Source: Mobiluncus curtisii subsp. curtisii ATCC 35241 (GTDB lineage: Bacteria; Actinomycetota; Actinomycetes; Actinomycetales; Actinomycetaceae). Taken from it: a stretch of 64,000 nt of DNA. The notes under the pieces are model-generated. The model had not been told where the DNA came from, did no database searches, and saw nothing but the letters and a program-made list of their open reading frames with translations. The stretch spans positions 140,875 through 204,874 of the forward strand of contig NZ_GL385912.1 of the NCBI RefSeq assembly GCF_000146285.1, read 5' to 3'. Position 1 is the stretch's first letter. The number at the start of each line of letters is the position of its first letter. Shown here in pieces: positions 1-8,572 of this stretch. The translations under genes and the position numbers were made by a program.

Positions 1-272
1 GCAGAAGAGTTGAGAATATAGGTTTGGACAATGGTGAGCACGTTGAGAGCGTTGTGTTGATGTCAAGAGTCGAAGGGAAATAGTCGTGAAAGATTAAGTA
101 TCCGGCGGTTTTTGGGCAATCGGGCAAATTTGGCGTTGGGCAGGACGAACGCTTCTCGGAACTTATCCACGGGCAGATCAGGTCAAAAAGTGTGAGAGTT
201 GAGTTGCCTTAATAGATGTCACTATGTTGAGTTGTCGAGTTAGATGTTGGGGTAGTTGTGGCTGTGAGATAG
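1..272. other. no recognisable gene
   Basis: I see no RNA gene or recognised ORF here. A forward frame is open from the window edge to a TAG at 81-83 and could be the tail of an upstream gene, but 26 residues are too few to assign. Confidence 0.4.
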
Positions 273-383
273 ATGTCTAATTCGGATAATAGTTTTCGGC
301 AGGAAAGACATGATGAAACTGTAGTATATGCAAATAGGAAGGTCTATGCGATAAATTCAGGTATTTTAGGAGAAAAGGAATAT

Positions 384-818
384 ATGGATATTTGGGATAC
401 AATGTATGAAAAGGTGAAGGCACAATTTCATCCGGAGGAAGTTTCTCCATTCATTTACGCACATCATGTTGTATGTGCAATAGAAGCTGAAAACGGAGAA
501 ATTTTCAGGGGTTTCTGCATTGAGAGCTGCAGTGGTGTTCTTAATTTGTGCGCAGAACGCGTGGCCGCTCTTAATATGTATGTGAATAGTGGACAGACGA
601 AGGTGAAGCGCCTGATCGCATTCCGCGACAAGGCACCTTATGGAGCGGGAAGCGGTATGCCTTGTGGAGCGTGTAGAGAATTCTTTTATCAATTGAATGA
701 AGAAAATGAAAAAATGGAGATTATGGAGGACTTTGAACAGCGGAAGACTGTCACATTGAAGGAGCTCATGCCAAATTGGTGGGGCAAAGATAGATATGCT
801 GAAGCAAAAGCAAAATGA
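384..818 (+). CDS. cytidine deaminase-like protein
   Basis: Zinc-dependent nucleoside deaminase of the cytidine/blasticidin-S deaminase fold, 144 residues, close to the usual cytidine deaminase size. Both zinc motifs are visible: Cys56-Ala-Glu58, with Glu as the proton shuttle, and PCGAC at residues 93-97. The frame stays open back to 273, but the ATG at 384 is preferred because AGGAGAAAAGG stands just before it and the 37 upstream residues resemble nothing. The coding sequence is AT-rich and differs from the core genes, with a Firmicutes-like feel. It heads a row of decayed integrative-element genes, so transfer is likely. Substrate (cytidine, deoxycytidine or a nucleoside antibiotic) cannot be told from sequence. 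Confidence 0.8.
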   Translation: MDIWDTMYEKVKAQFHPEEVSPFIYAHHVVCAIEAENGEIFRGFCIESCSGVLNLCAERVAALNMYVNSGQTKVKRLIAFRDKAPYGAGSGMPCGACREFFYQLNEENEKMEIMEDFEQRKTVTLKELMPNWWGKDRYAEAKAK

Positions 819-829
819 CCGTCCCGCTT

Positions 830-1113
830 GTATAGACAGATTAAGTCTCCCGCACTGCCATCCCGGTTTCAAGCCTTCGTCATGATCTTATGGATCGAGC
901 AAGGAGAATGGCGAGAGTGAATACTGAGCACCATCTGTGGGTTGACATGACGGATGAGGAAATGCTCAGAAGCTGCGGACTCATACTTGAGAATCCGGAA
1001 ACGAACAAGGAAGGTATCACACTTGCGGCAGTCTTACTCTTTGGTACGAATAGCCGTATCATGTCCGTGTTACCTCAGCATAAGACAGACGCTATTTTCA
1101 GAGTGTTCAATGT
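830..1113 (+). pseudogene. fragment of AlbA_2-type DNA-binding regulator
   Basis: Internal piece of a Schlafen AlbA_2 / HATPase_c_4 type transcriptional regulator (the 'putative DNA binding domain-containing protein' group of Firmicutes mobile elements). The readable stretch includes RARRMARVNTEHH, then a segment ending in EGITLAAVLLFG and FRVFNVDRYD, which matches the linker after the AlbA_2 domain in that family as I remember it. Both ends are missing. After about 1113 the frame runs into unrelated sequence encoding the membrane-protein tail that follows, so a deletion joined two genes here. Non-functional. The family call rests on recall of the conserved linker. Confidence 0.5.
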
Positions 1114-1292
1114 TGATCGTTATGATGTTCTGCATATTTGGGGCGTTAGCTTCTTTTATTCAAGGAGAAGTTGGAATAGGTATATCTGGCTTTGTTATCG
1201 GTTTCCTATTTATTCCCTATGGGCTTCCGATGATAGGAGCGACTGTGATAGAGTTTATTGAATTGATAAATTATAAGATTAAGTCGGTGTAG
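1114..1292 (+). pseudogene. C-terminal fragment of a small membrane protein
   Basis: In the frame ending at 1292 the sequence turns strongly hydrophobic. It holds one or two membrane-spanning segments (GALASFIQGEVGIGISGF, then GFLFIPYGLPMIGATVIEF) and a short charged tail ending KIKSV. No start codon or N-terminal part belongs to it: upstream in the same frame is out-of-frame reading of the regulator fragment. I do not recognise the family. Composition is AT-rich like the flanking remnants. Best read as the 3' end of an integrative-element membrane protein fused by deletion. Confidence 0.4.
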
Positions 1293-1318
1293 ACAAATTT
1301 GAATTTCTGGAGGAGAAA

Positions 1319-1902
1319 ATGGTGGATGAATTAAGAAAAGAAATTGCAATTTAGCAGAAAAAAGGATTGCCATTTATCATGGCATCGGTGATTATATGGC
1401 TTCTGATAGTACTTGTGTCAGTTTTAGATATCAATATGGATATGAAAAATTTATTGGTATTTTGCTGTTCATGCCCATTATTACCGCTGGCTTGGCTCAT
1501 TGGTAACCTTATAAAGGTGGATATCTTTTCAAAACAAAATCCACTTGGACAATTAGGCTTCATTTTCACCTTAAATCAAATGATTTATTTATTAATCGTT
1601 ATGTGGGTGTTTAGTGCGGTTCCGGAAAAGATGATTATGGTATACGCTATTGTGTTTGGAGCACATTTATTTCCCTATTCATGGTTGTATCAATCAAAGG
1701 GATATACAGTTGCTGCAATTTCCATTCCGATGATTCCTTGATTTTAGGATGTGCATTAAACGGTACAACGGTTGCTGTTGTGGCATGTATTATTAAGATA
1801 GTATTTGCTTGTGTATTACATATGGAATTAAAGAAAATGGGAGATAACTACAACAAATCCCAGTTTGTAGAGCTTAGCAAGGATCAAGTTTCTATGAAAT
1901 AA
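1319..1902 (+). pseudogene. DUF7010-like membrane protein, nonsense and frameshift
   Basis: A multi-span membrane protein of the group now called DUF7010 (family call from memory). Translation would start at ATG 1319 after a strong GGAGGAG site. Codon 12 is TAG (1352-1354), and the reading frame then continues through several hydrophobic segments including CCSCPLLPLAWLIGNLI. At about 1725-1738 the frame shifts by one base, and the C-terminal part (SLILGCALNGTTVAVVACII onward) carries on to the TAA at 1900-1902. Two independent lesions make this a clear pseudogene. It is AT-rich, with Firmicutes-like codon use, and is followed at once by an intrinsic terminator. Confidence 0.65.
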
Positions 1903-1939
1903 AAATCTAAATCTAAATACGTTATGTGTAAATAATTAA

Positions 1940-1963
1940 GGCGGTAGTAATACCGTCTTTTTT
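1940..1963 (+). terminator. intrinsic terminator
   Basis: A 7-bp stem (one G-T pair) with a GTAA loop at 1940-1957 is followed by a run of Ts. It closes the DUF7010-like pseudogene. Confidence 0.75.
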
Positions 1964-1976
1964 GATGCCTAAAAAG

Positions 1977-2024
1977 GTTTCAGAATTCAAGGCTAAAGTT
2001 TCAGAGTTCAAAGCTAAGGTTTCA
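1977..2024 (+). repeat. 21-bp imperfect tandem repeat
   Basis: Two 21-bp units (1977-1997 and 1998-2018, three differences) plus six bases of a third. Read from an ATG at 1965, the repeat encodes seven-residue units of the type KVSEFKA. That ORF stops at 2073 after 36 codons. No clear ribosome site or family match. Confidence 0.6.
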
Positions 2025-2040
2025 TTGTATCCAACACGTA

Positions 2041-2244
2041 ATGAAACTATATACGAAAACTGTCAACGAGATTGATGAACTGAAAGGTAAGAAACAGCAG
2101 CTTCTTATAGAAAAAGCAGGTCAAGAAGATGCTAAAAGACGAATCAGAGAAATGGAAGATTTTCTGAAAAGCGAGCGACACGAGCTTAGTGAATATGACG
2201 AGAAGCTGGTAAGAAAGAGCATCATAAAAGTCAAAAGGCTGTAA
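2041..2244 (+). pseudogene. C-terminal remnant of a large serine recombinase
   Basis: Sixty-seven codons that look like the coiled-coil C-terminal portion of Tn4451/TnpX-type large serine recombinases of Clostridia: KKQQLLIEKAGQE, RIREMEDFLKSE, then EYDEKLVRKSI. The catalytic Ser domain, recombinase domain and zinc ribbon are absent, so nothing active is left. AT-rich codon use agrees with its neighbours. This is the best clue that the row of remnants came from an integrative or transposable element that used a serine recombinase. Family assignment is from remembered sequence patterns. Confidence 0.55.
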
Positions 2245-2269
2245 GCGTCTGAAACGTTACACAATCCAA

Positions 2270-2297
2270 CCTAGGGGGAACCCTCTCTAGGCTGTTT
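2270..2297 (+). terminator. terminator-like hairpin
   Basis: CCTAG (2270-2274) pairs with CTAGG (2287-2291) around an inner G-run/C-run stem, with five Ts shortly after. It lies downstream of the recombinase remnant. Confidence 0.5.
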
Positions 2298-2336
2298 TTA
2301 TGCTCAAAAACCAAGTTATCAAGCCAATCTTAAACC

Positions 2337-2393
2337 TTTTAACGATAGCTTTTCCTATCGTTAAAAAGTGCACCCACTATCAATAGTGTGCAC
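2337..2393. repeat. two adjacent inverted repeats
   Basis: A perfect 12-bp inverted repeat (2337-2348 with 2355-2366, six-base loop) is followed directly by a second one (2368-2393, GTGCA/TGCAC outer arms, one bulge, two-base loop). They lie between the recombinase remnant and the IS21 left end and could be the end of the older element. No gene is seen from 2245 to 2479. Confidence 0.6.
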
Positions 2394-2526
2394 TCAAAAA
2401 AGTGTAGCTATACTTGGGTTCTCTCAATCCATGTGGAGAGTTTATGCTTGCTATCGGCTCAGGTTAGGTAAATTGTCGGTGGCAGTTGAAAATGGTGCGT
2501 TTTTGGCTGTTGAATTTTGAGCAGTT

Positions 2527-3279
2527 TTATTTTACTGGGTTTGGTTGGTCGTGGTTGCGTAGTCGGTAGGATTTTCCGCTGGTTTGCAGGACTTGGGCGT
2601 GGTGGACTACGCGGTCGATTATTGCTGTGGCTATGGTTGTGGAGCCTAGGATTTCTCCCCATTGGCTGAATGGTAGGTTGGAAGTGATTATTAGCGAGCC
2701 TTGTTCGTAGCGGTCTGAGATGAGTTGGAAGAACAGGTTCGCGGCGTCCGCATCGATTGGGAGGTACCCGAACTCGTCAATGATGAGAAGGGGGTATTTT
2801 TTCAACCGTTTTAATGCTTGGGCTAGCTGTGCGTGGTTGTGCGCGGTTTGCAGGGTTTCTATCCAGCCTTGAGCGGTGTTGAACAAAACGTTAGTGTTTT
2901 GTTCTATCACTTTCATTCCCAGGCTTACAGCGAGATGGGTTTTCCCGGTCCCGGGCGGGCCTAGGAGGATAATGTTTTCCGCTTTAGCGATGTAGGCTCC
3001 TGAAGCATTGGGGAGTATCTCGTTCCTGATTTGGGGCTGGTAGTCAAAATCGAACTCTTCCATGGTTTTGCGGTACGGGAAATGGGCTCGTTGTAGCTTG
3101 TTCTGGATTCCTGCGGCTTGACGTGCTGAGACCTCGGTCTCGAGTACGGCCGCGAGGAATTCTTCCATGGACCAGCCCTGGTCTTTAGCCATGTCTATCA
3201 TGTGTTGGAAGGTCTTGGCTATGCGAGGTGTTTTCAATGCGTGAGTGTAAAAAATGATGTCTTTAGTTACCTGGGTCAT
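2527..3279 (-). CDS. istB: IS21 helper ATPase IstB
   Basis: AAA+ ATPase of 250 residues that activates the IstA transposase and helps choose the target. A DnaC-like core is visible: Walker A GPPGTGKTH, Walker B LLIIDEFG, and a sensor segment IITSNL. The C-terminal tail (SGKSYRLRN) is typical of IstB. The start ATG at 3279 sits 3 nt after the istA stop, with GGAG just upstream inside istA, so the pair is translationally coupled. The gene looks complete. The last codons overlap the innermost terminal repeat unit of the element. Confidence 0.93.
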   Translation of the reverse strand: MTQVTKDIIFYTHALKTPRIAKTFQHMIDMAKDQGWSMEEFLAAVLETEVSARQAAGIQNKLQRAHFPYRKTMEEFDFDYQPQIRNEILPNASGAYIAKAENIILLGPPGTGKTHLAVSLGMKVIEQNTNVLFNTAQGWIETLQTAHNHAQLAQALKRLKKYPLLIIDEFGYLPIDADAANLFFQLISDRYEQGSLIITSNLPFSQWGEILGSTTIATAIIDRVVHHAQVLQTSGKSYRLRNHDQPNPVK

Positions 3280-3282
3280 TGG

Positions 3283-4518
3283 TTATGCTCCTATCTTGAA
3301 AACCCGGTCGTATTCTTCTAACGTTGTCTGCGCAGTGAGGACAGGCTTGGGATTGTGTTCAATCAGCCGGAGTTTCTCCCTTAACTGGCGGGCTTTAGCC
3401 ACATGGGCTGGGTCTTTGATGGTTATCCCAGAGCCCCACGCTCGCCGGTGTTTAGCAACCAGGCTTCCTTTGCAGGTAACGCTAACAGTGTTCAGGTCAG
3501 CCCTGACCTGGACGAGAGCGGCTATGCATTCCGGACTCACGGAATAATGGTTCCCGTCCAGGGAAACATAATAATCCCGTCCCAGCCGGACTTCTTTGAA
3601 CCAGCCACACTGTGGTTTCACGGGTGGTAACGACGCGAAATGAGTCAGTTCCTCCTGATACATTTCAGCAGGTATAGCATGTAACGTGGCATGCGTACGA
3701 CCGTTAGCTTTCACCATCCAATCATCGAGCTGAGCCTGTAAATCCTGCGGGGAAAGAAAATGCCGTCCTGGCATGAATGATGTTTCTGCGTACCTATTAA
3801 ACCGCTCGATAATCCCTTTGGATTCCGGGTCTCTGGGAGGGAGCTGTTTGAGCGTGGCTCCAAGTACTCCCATGAACCCGCTAACCCCTGCAGCGTGATG
3901 ATTACCACGCCCGATACCAGACTCGTTATCCCAAATGAACCGGCGTGGTACACCACCAAAGCGCTGCACCCCTTCCCACATACCCTGTAACAGGTCAGCA
4001 GTTGTACGTGTAGGAATCACCACGCATACCGTGTAACGTGAATACGCGCAAGCCATCACCAAAACCGGAACTAGACATTACCGCCCGTCATCCAACGGCA
4101 CTTTGTACGGAGGAAACCACAAATCACACTGGACAGCGTCCCCGATATCCCATTCCAGCCGGTCTGCCGGATCAATAGGTAAGAACTCAGGACGTATCAA
4201 AGCAACATGATAACGTAACAGCCTCCCAGACCGCGGCCAGCCAATCCGTTCCGCGATAACCGTTGCCGGCATACGCGGTGTTTCCTGAAGCAACGAGCGG
4301 ACCCTGGCCTCGTAAGCATCAAAACACGAACCCCTCCCAGAACGTTGATAACGCGGCGACGAATCCGCCCCAACAGCACGCGCCACCGTGTTACGCGCCA
4401 ACCCCAAATCCCTAGCAATCTGCGCTTTCGGAACACCCGACCGCGCCAAAGACCGAATAACTTCCCAATCATGCAACGAAATCACACTCCTAATCTGACA
4501 GAAGTGCTCAATTTTCAA
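3283..4518 (-). pseudogene. istA: IS21 transposase IstA, split by in-frame TAA
   Basis: DDE transposase of 411 codons. An N-terminal helix-turn-helix is visible (PKAQIARDLGLARNTVARAV). The catalytic residues are the Asp of QCDLWF, the Asp of IWDNE and the Glu of IIERFNRY. Codon 147 is TAA (4080-4078), falling between PLDDGR and CLVPVLVMACAYS. Reading continues in the same frame on both sides with no indel, so this is a single nonsense change lying between the first and second catalytic Asp. No slippery sequence or other recoding signal is apparent. Probably inactive. If the stop were read through, the protein would be full length and have all catalytic residues. Confidence 0.85.
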
Positions 4519-4561
4519 ATGCCAAAACTGCTCAAATTTCAGATGCCACTAACATAAATGT

Positions 4562-5131
4562 ATGCAGCTTATCGAAACACCCCGCATGGTACTGCGGAAA
4601 CCTGAACTATCTGATTTAGAACCCTTATTTCAAATCCATTCGGATCCAGCTACTAATCGCTATAACCCAGCCGGACCAGTGCGTGACCGTGAGACTTTTC
4701 AACAAGAATTGAAGACGTGGATTGAACACCATGAGAAGTACGGTTTTGGGTATTATGTCATTATCGATAAAAGCGATAGTGGTTACGTGGGTGTCTGTGG
4801 GCTTAAACACGTCTTTATTCAAGAGCAGCGCTATTTGAATCTCTATTACCGGATTACTCCAGAAAAAATGCGCCGCGGATATGTTAAGGAAGCCGCCAGA
4901 ACGATTATTGATACTGTGCTTCAATCTGATGGGTCAGATAGGGCTGGCGAGGCGGAATGTCCTTCGCCGCAATCTCGTATAGTTGTTGCCTTGACCTTGA
5001 ATACAAATCTACCTTCCATTCGTACCGCGATGTCACTCGGTCTGAAACATTATCCTGGATTAGATGATTATGACGGTGATGGGAACGTCTATTATTTTAA
5101 CTCTGAATATTTTGAACAAAAAGAATCTTAA
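4562..5131 (+). CDS. GNAT family N-acetyltransferase
   Basis: A 189-residue acetyltransferase of the RimJ/RimL-like (Acetyltransf_3) group, expected to move an acetyl group from acetyl-CoA to an amine. It starts with the usual ETPRMVLRKPELSDLEPLF opening, and the central YYRITPEKMRRGYVKEAA contains the acetyl-CoA pyrophosphate loop in the form RRGY.KEA. Substrate unknown. The start codon is only 12 bp beyond the IS21 right end and no purine-rich ribosome site fits in between, so its native leader has been replaced by the element. The stop overlaps that of the next, convergent ORF. Confidence 0.85.
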   Translation: MQLIETPRMVLRKPELSDLEPLFQIHSDPATNRYNPAGPVRDRETFQQELKTWIEHHEKYGFGYYVIIDKSDSGYVGVCGLKHVFIQEQRYLNLYYRITPEKMRRGYVKEAARTIIDTVLQSDGSDRAGEAECPSPQSRIVVALTLNTNLPSIRTAMSLGLKHYPGLDDYDGDGNVYYFNSEYFEQKES

Positions 5132-5553
5132 ATGACGGGAAACGGGTAATACCTGAGTTTCACGATTTTAGTGCCCCAGTACGCTTCAACCTGCATTATG
5201 TTATGCAATCGTGTAGCAGAAACCCATCTTCCATAATGATAGGTGCGCGGGAAAATATTAATGGCATCGGCGACAGGGATACGAAAGCTGCTGAATAATT
5301 TGTCGGCTTCAGGTTTTATTTCAGGTTCTCTACGAAGGATAATATTTGCGGTTTTGGCCCTGAGTTCTTTGACTGGTACCCCTTCAGGGCTTTCTTTGAG
5401 CTGGTTTTTAGAGTCTCGAACCCGGACCCAGAACATTTGCGCAACAACAGTTTTGCGTATTGGGTGCACTTCAGGAACGTGAAAACGTCTCGCCCCACCC
5501 TCGTGAAGTTGGTCGATGATTGCCCCAGAAGCTGTATGTGCCGGGCATAACAC
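5128..5553 (-). CDS. hypothetical protein
   Basis: An open frame of 141 codons from a GTG at 5553, tail to tail with the acetyltransferase gene. I do not recognise it. The C-terminal half looks protein-like, with many aromatic residues (AYWGTKIVKLRYYPFPVI). The N-terminal half is less convincing, the frame stays open upstream of the GTG, and there is no ribosome site. It may be a broken remnant or a chance ORF. No membrane segment or signal peptide is visible. Confidence 0.35.
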   Translation of the reverse strand: MLCPAHTASGAIIDQLHEGGARRFHVPEVHPIRKTVVAQMFWVRVRDSKNQLKESPEGVPVKELRAKTANIILRREPEIKPEADKLFSSFRIPVADAINIFPRTYHYGRWVSATRLHNIMQVEAYWGTKIVKLRYYPFPVI

Positions 5554-5648
5554 CAGATGGCAGGCGATTCGACGCTTGAGGTCTGGCAGTATTCAAAAAA
5601 TGTATGCCAACCAGAATTGTGTGTGTTGTGAATTTGCCAAATAAAATA

Positions 5649-5666
5649 TATCTTGATGTCGAGATA
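5649..5666. promoter_or_regulatory. palindromic operator candidate upstream of acnA
   Basis: TATCTTGATGTCGAGATA is a near-perfect inverted repeat (seven of nine base pairs, the rest G-T) about 40 bp before the acnA start and 26 bp before its ribosome site. It resembles MarR-type operators of the form TCTTGAnnTCAAGA. The match is to a general form, not to a named site. Confidence 0.5.
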
Positions 5667-5705
5667 AATTTTGTGGCGTTGGCGCCACCTCAGAGGAGGT
5701 TATTA

Positions 5706-8390
5706 ATGGCCAGTTTGAACAGCTTAAATGCTCGCAAGACATTGCAGGTGGGAGATAAATCCTACGAGATTTTTTCTCTCGATGCCGTGGAAGGCTTAAA
5801 ACAACTTCCTTACGCCCTGCGCATTTTGGGTGAAAACCTGCTGCGTAACGAGGACGGAGCCAACATTACGGCAGACCAAATTAAGGCTTTGGCAGCATGG
5901 AATCCTGACGCGCAACCCAGTACGGAAATTCAGTTCACCCCGGCTCGCGTGGTGATGCAAGACTTTACCGGCGTGCCCTGCGTAGTTGATTTGGCAACCA
6001 TGCGCGAAGCCGTGAAAGAGCTGGGCGGAGATCCCAAGAAAATCAACCCGTTAGCTCCGGCGGAAATGGTCATCGACCATTCGGTCCAGATTGACTACTT
6101 CGGGCGCGTTGACGCGCTGAAACTCAACACAGACAAGGAATACGAACGTAACTCGGAACGTTACAAGTTCTTGCGCTGGGGACAGGGTGCCTTTAACAAC
6201 TTCCGCGTAGTGCCGCCGGGGACCGGCATCATTCACCAGGTCAACATCGAGTACTTGGCGCGTTCCGTGTTCACCAAAGAACTGCCCGATGGCACGGTAC
6301 AGGCTTATCCTGACACCTGTGTCGGTACTGATTCCCACACCACCATGGTCAACGGGTTGGGTGTGCTGGGCTGGGGAGTCGGCGGTATTGAAGCCGAAGC
6401 CGCTATGCTCGGGCAACCGGTGTCCATGCTGATTCCGCGCGTGGTCGGCTTTAAGCTCAGCGGCTCCATCCCTGCCTCCGCTACCGCTACGGACGTGGTG
6501 CTGACCATCACCCAGATGCTGCGCGAACACGGCGTGGTCGGCAAGTTTGTGGAGTTCTATGGCGAGGGTGTCACGCAGGTGCCGCTGGCTAACCGCGCCA
6601 CCATCGGCAATATGTCTCCCGAATTCGGCTCGACGGCAGCCATCTTCCCCATCGACCAGGTCACCGTGGATTACCTGCGCTTGACCGGACGTGACGAAGA
6701 ACGCTGCGCTCTGGTGGTGGCTTACGCTAAGGAACAGGGTCTGTGGCACGATCCGAGCTTCGAGCCGAAGTATTCGGAGTACCTGGAACTCGATTTGTCC
6801 ACCGTGGTGCCTTCCATTGCCGGTCCGAAGCGTCCGCAAGACCGCATTAAGTTGAGCGATGCCAAACGAACTTTCGAGCAGACCCTGGTGCCCACGTATG
6901 CTCCCGAAGCGCATAAGCGCGTAGAACTAACCACCGCTGACGGCACCAAGACCGACCTGGATCATGGTCGCGTGGTCATAGCCTCCATTACATCTTGCAC
7001 GAACACCTCCAACCCCTCGGTGATGATGGCTGCCGGACTGCTGGCTCGCAACGCTCGTGCTAAAGGACTGAAGTCGAAGCCCTGGGTTAAAACTTCGGTG
7101 GCTCCCGGCTCCCAAGTCGTCACGGACTACTTTGATCAGTCAGGTCTGTGGAAACCATTGGATGAGATGGGATTTAACCTGGTAGGTTACGGCTGTGCGA
7201 CCTGCATCGGTAACTCTGGTCCTCTTTCTCCCGAAATCTCGAAGGTCATCAACGACAATGATTTGGCAGTTACAGCGGTGCTATCAGGTAACCGTAACTT
7301 CGAGGGACGCATCTCTCCTGACGTAAAGATGAACTACCTGGCTTCTCCGCCACTGGTTGTGGCATACGCCCTGGCTGGCACCATGGACTTCGATTTTGAG
7401 ACGGAGCCCCTGGGACAGGATCAGTATGGCAACGACGTGTTCTTGCGTGACATTTGGCCCGACCCCACTAAGGTGCAACGGACTATCGACGAAACCATCA
7501 ACCGTGATATGTACACGAAAGATTACGCAAACGTGTTTGCTGGTGACGAACGCTGGCAGTCCTTGCCGACTCCGGAAGGCAGCCGCTTTACCTGGGACGA
7601 TGCCTCGACCTATGTGCGCAAGGCGCCTTTCTTTGACGGAATGAAGATGGAGCCCGAACCGGTTCGGGACATCCACGGGGCTCGGGTTTTGCTGAAACTG
7701 GGCGATTCCGTCACGACTGACCACATCTCTCCGGCTGGCGCCTTTAAGCCCGAAACTCCCGCTGGTCAGTACTTGACCAGCAATGGGGTGCAGCCCAAGG
7801 ACTTCAACAGCTACGGTTCGCGTCGTGGCAACCATGAAGTCATGATGCGCGGCACGTTCGCGAACATCCGCATTAAGAACCAGCTGCTGGACGGGGTGGA
7901 GGGCGGTTTCACCCGCGACTTTACTAAGGATGGCGGTCCCCAGGCTTATGTGTATGACGCCTCGATGCACTACCAGGCTGAAGGAATTCCACTGGTCGTG
8001 TTGGGGGGCAAGGAATACGGTACGGGGTCCAGCCGTGACTGGGCTGCAAAAGGCACGCGCCTGCTGGGCGTGAAAGCCGTTATCGCGCAGTCCTTCGAGC
8101 GTATCCACCGCTCCAACCTGATTGGGATGGGAATTCTGCCGCTGCAGTTCCCGGAAGGAGAATCTGCGGACTCGCTGGGGCTGGACGGGACGGAAACCTT
8201 CGATATCAGCGGTGTAACTGTCCTGAACGAAGGAAAAACTCCAGAGACGGTGAAAGTCTGTGCCACTAAGGCAGATGGTTCCAAAGTTCAGTTCGACGCG
8301 GTGGTGCGTATCGACACCCCCGGAGAAGCTGACTATTACCGTAACGACGGCATTTTGCGTTACGTGCTGCGTAACTTAGTAAAGGCCTAA
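5706..8390 (+). CDS. acnA: aconitate hydratase AcnA
   Basis: TCA-cycle enzyme interconverting citrate and isocitrate; 894 residues, normal for the AcnA/IRP-type. The [4Fe-4S] cysteines are seen in SITSCTNTS and [11 protein letters not shown], and the C-terminal swivel domain has [10 protein letters not shown]. The frame is open back to 5604, but the ATG at 5706 is chosen because AGAGGAGGT lies at the right distance and the protein then starts at the usual place ([13 protein letters not shown]). A palindrome at 5649-5666 suggests repressor control. It is followed by an intrinsic terminator, so it forms a single-gene unit. Confidence 0.96.
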   Translation: MASLNSLNARKTLQVGDKSYEIFSLDAVEGLKQLPYALRILGENLLRNEDGANITADQIKALAAWNPDAQPSTEIQFTPARVVMQDFTGVPCVVDLATMREAVKELGGDPKKINPLAPAEMVIDHSVQIDYFGRVDALKLNTDKEYERNSERYKFLRWGQGAFNNFRVVPPGTGIIHQVNIEYLARSVFTKELPDGTVQAYPDTCVGTDSHTTMVNGLGVLGWGVGGIEAEAAMLGQPVSMLIPRVVGFKLSGSIPASATATDVVLTITQMLREHGVVGKFVEFYGEGVTQVPLANRATIGNMSPEFGSTAAIFPIDQVTVDYLRLTGRDEERCALVVAYAKEQGLWHDPSFEPKYSEYLELDLSTVVPSIAGPKRPQDRIKLSDAKRTFEQTLVPTYAPEAHKRVELTTADGTKTDLDHGRVVIASITSCTNTSNPSVMMAAGLLARNARAKGLKSKPWVKTSVAPGSQVVTDYFDQSGLWKPLDEMGFNLVGYGCATCIGNSGPLSPEISKVINDNDLAVTAVLSGNRNFEGRISPDVKMNYLASPPLVVAYALAGTMDFDFETEPLGQDQYGNDVFLRDIWPDPTKVQRTIDETINRDMYTKDYANVFAGDERWQSLPTPEGSRFTWDDASTYVRKAPFFDGMKMEPEPVRDIHGARVLLKLGDSVTTDHISPAGAFKPETPAGQYLTSNGVQPKDFNSYGSRRGNHEVMMRGTFANIRIKNQLLDGVEGGFTRDFTKDGGPQAYVYDASMHYQAEGIPLVVLGGKEYGTGSSRDWAAKGTRLLGVKAVIAQSFERIHRSNLIGMGILPLQFPEGESADSLGLDGTETFDISGVTVLNEGKTPETVKVCATKADGSKVQFDAVVRIDTPGEADYYRNDGILRYVLRNLVKA

Positions 8391-8415
8391 GTCGCCGCGG
8401 CACAATCGTCAACAG

Positions 8416-8456
8416 CTCCCCGAATTGACTTTTGGTCGGTTCGGGGAGTTATTTTT
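8416..8456 (+). terminator. intrinsic terminator after acnA
   Basis: CTCCCCGAA (8416-8424) pairs perfectly with TTCGGGGAG (8440-8448), followed by TTATTTTT. Confidence 0.85.
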
Positions 8457-8572
8457 GACAAATTCATAGCAAAAACGTTGCCGTGCCACCGTTCCACACT
8501 GGAAAGGTATGAAAGGAAACACAGAAACCGGATAGAATGAAGCAGCATCTTTTTGAGGAGTTTCACGATTCT

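Larger units (their letters stand above)
2479..4549 (-). mobile_element. IS21-family insertion sequence
   Basis: About 2.07 kb holding istA and istB, both leftward, with related terminal sequences. Each end carries two tandem 24-bp units starting GGC, containing TTGA and often GAGCA (left 2481-2504 and 2505-2528; right, reverse strand, 4547-4524 and 4523-4500), which is the multiple transposase-site layout of IS21. GTGGCA at 2479 mirrors TGCCAC ending at 4549; with TG...CA termini the limits would be 2480-4548. I find no 4-8 bp target duplication, so one flank has probably been rearranged since insertion. istA has an in-frame stop, so autonomous movement is doubtful. Confidence 0.9.

Noticed and set aside
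4078-4080. Programmed recoding in istA
   Set aside because: IS elements sometimes use frameshifting, but here the frame does not change, no slippery run is seen, and IS21 istA is not known to need read-through. Treated as a nonsense mutation.
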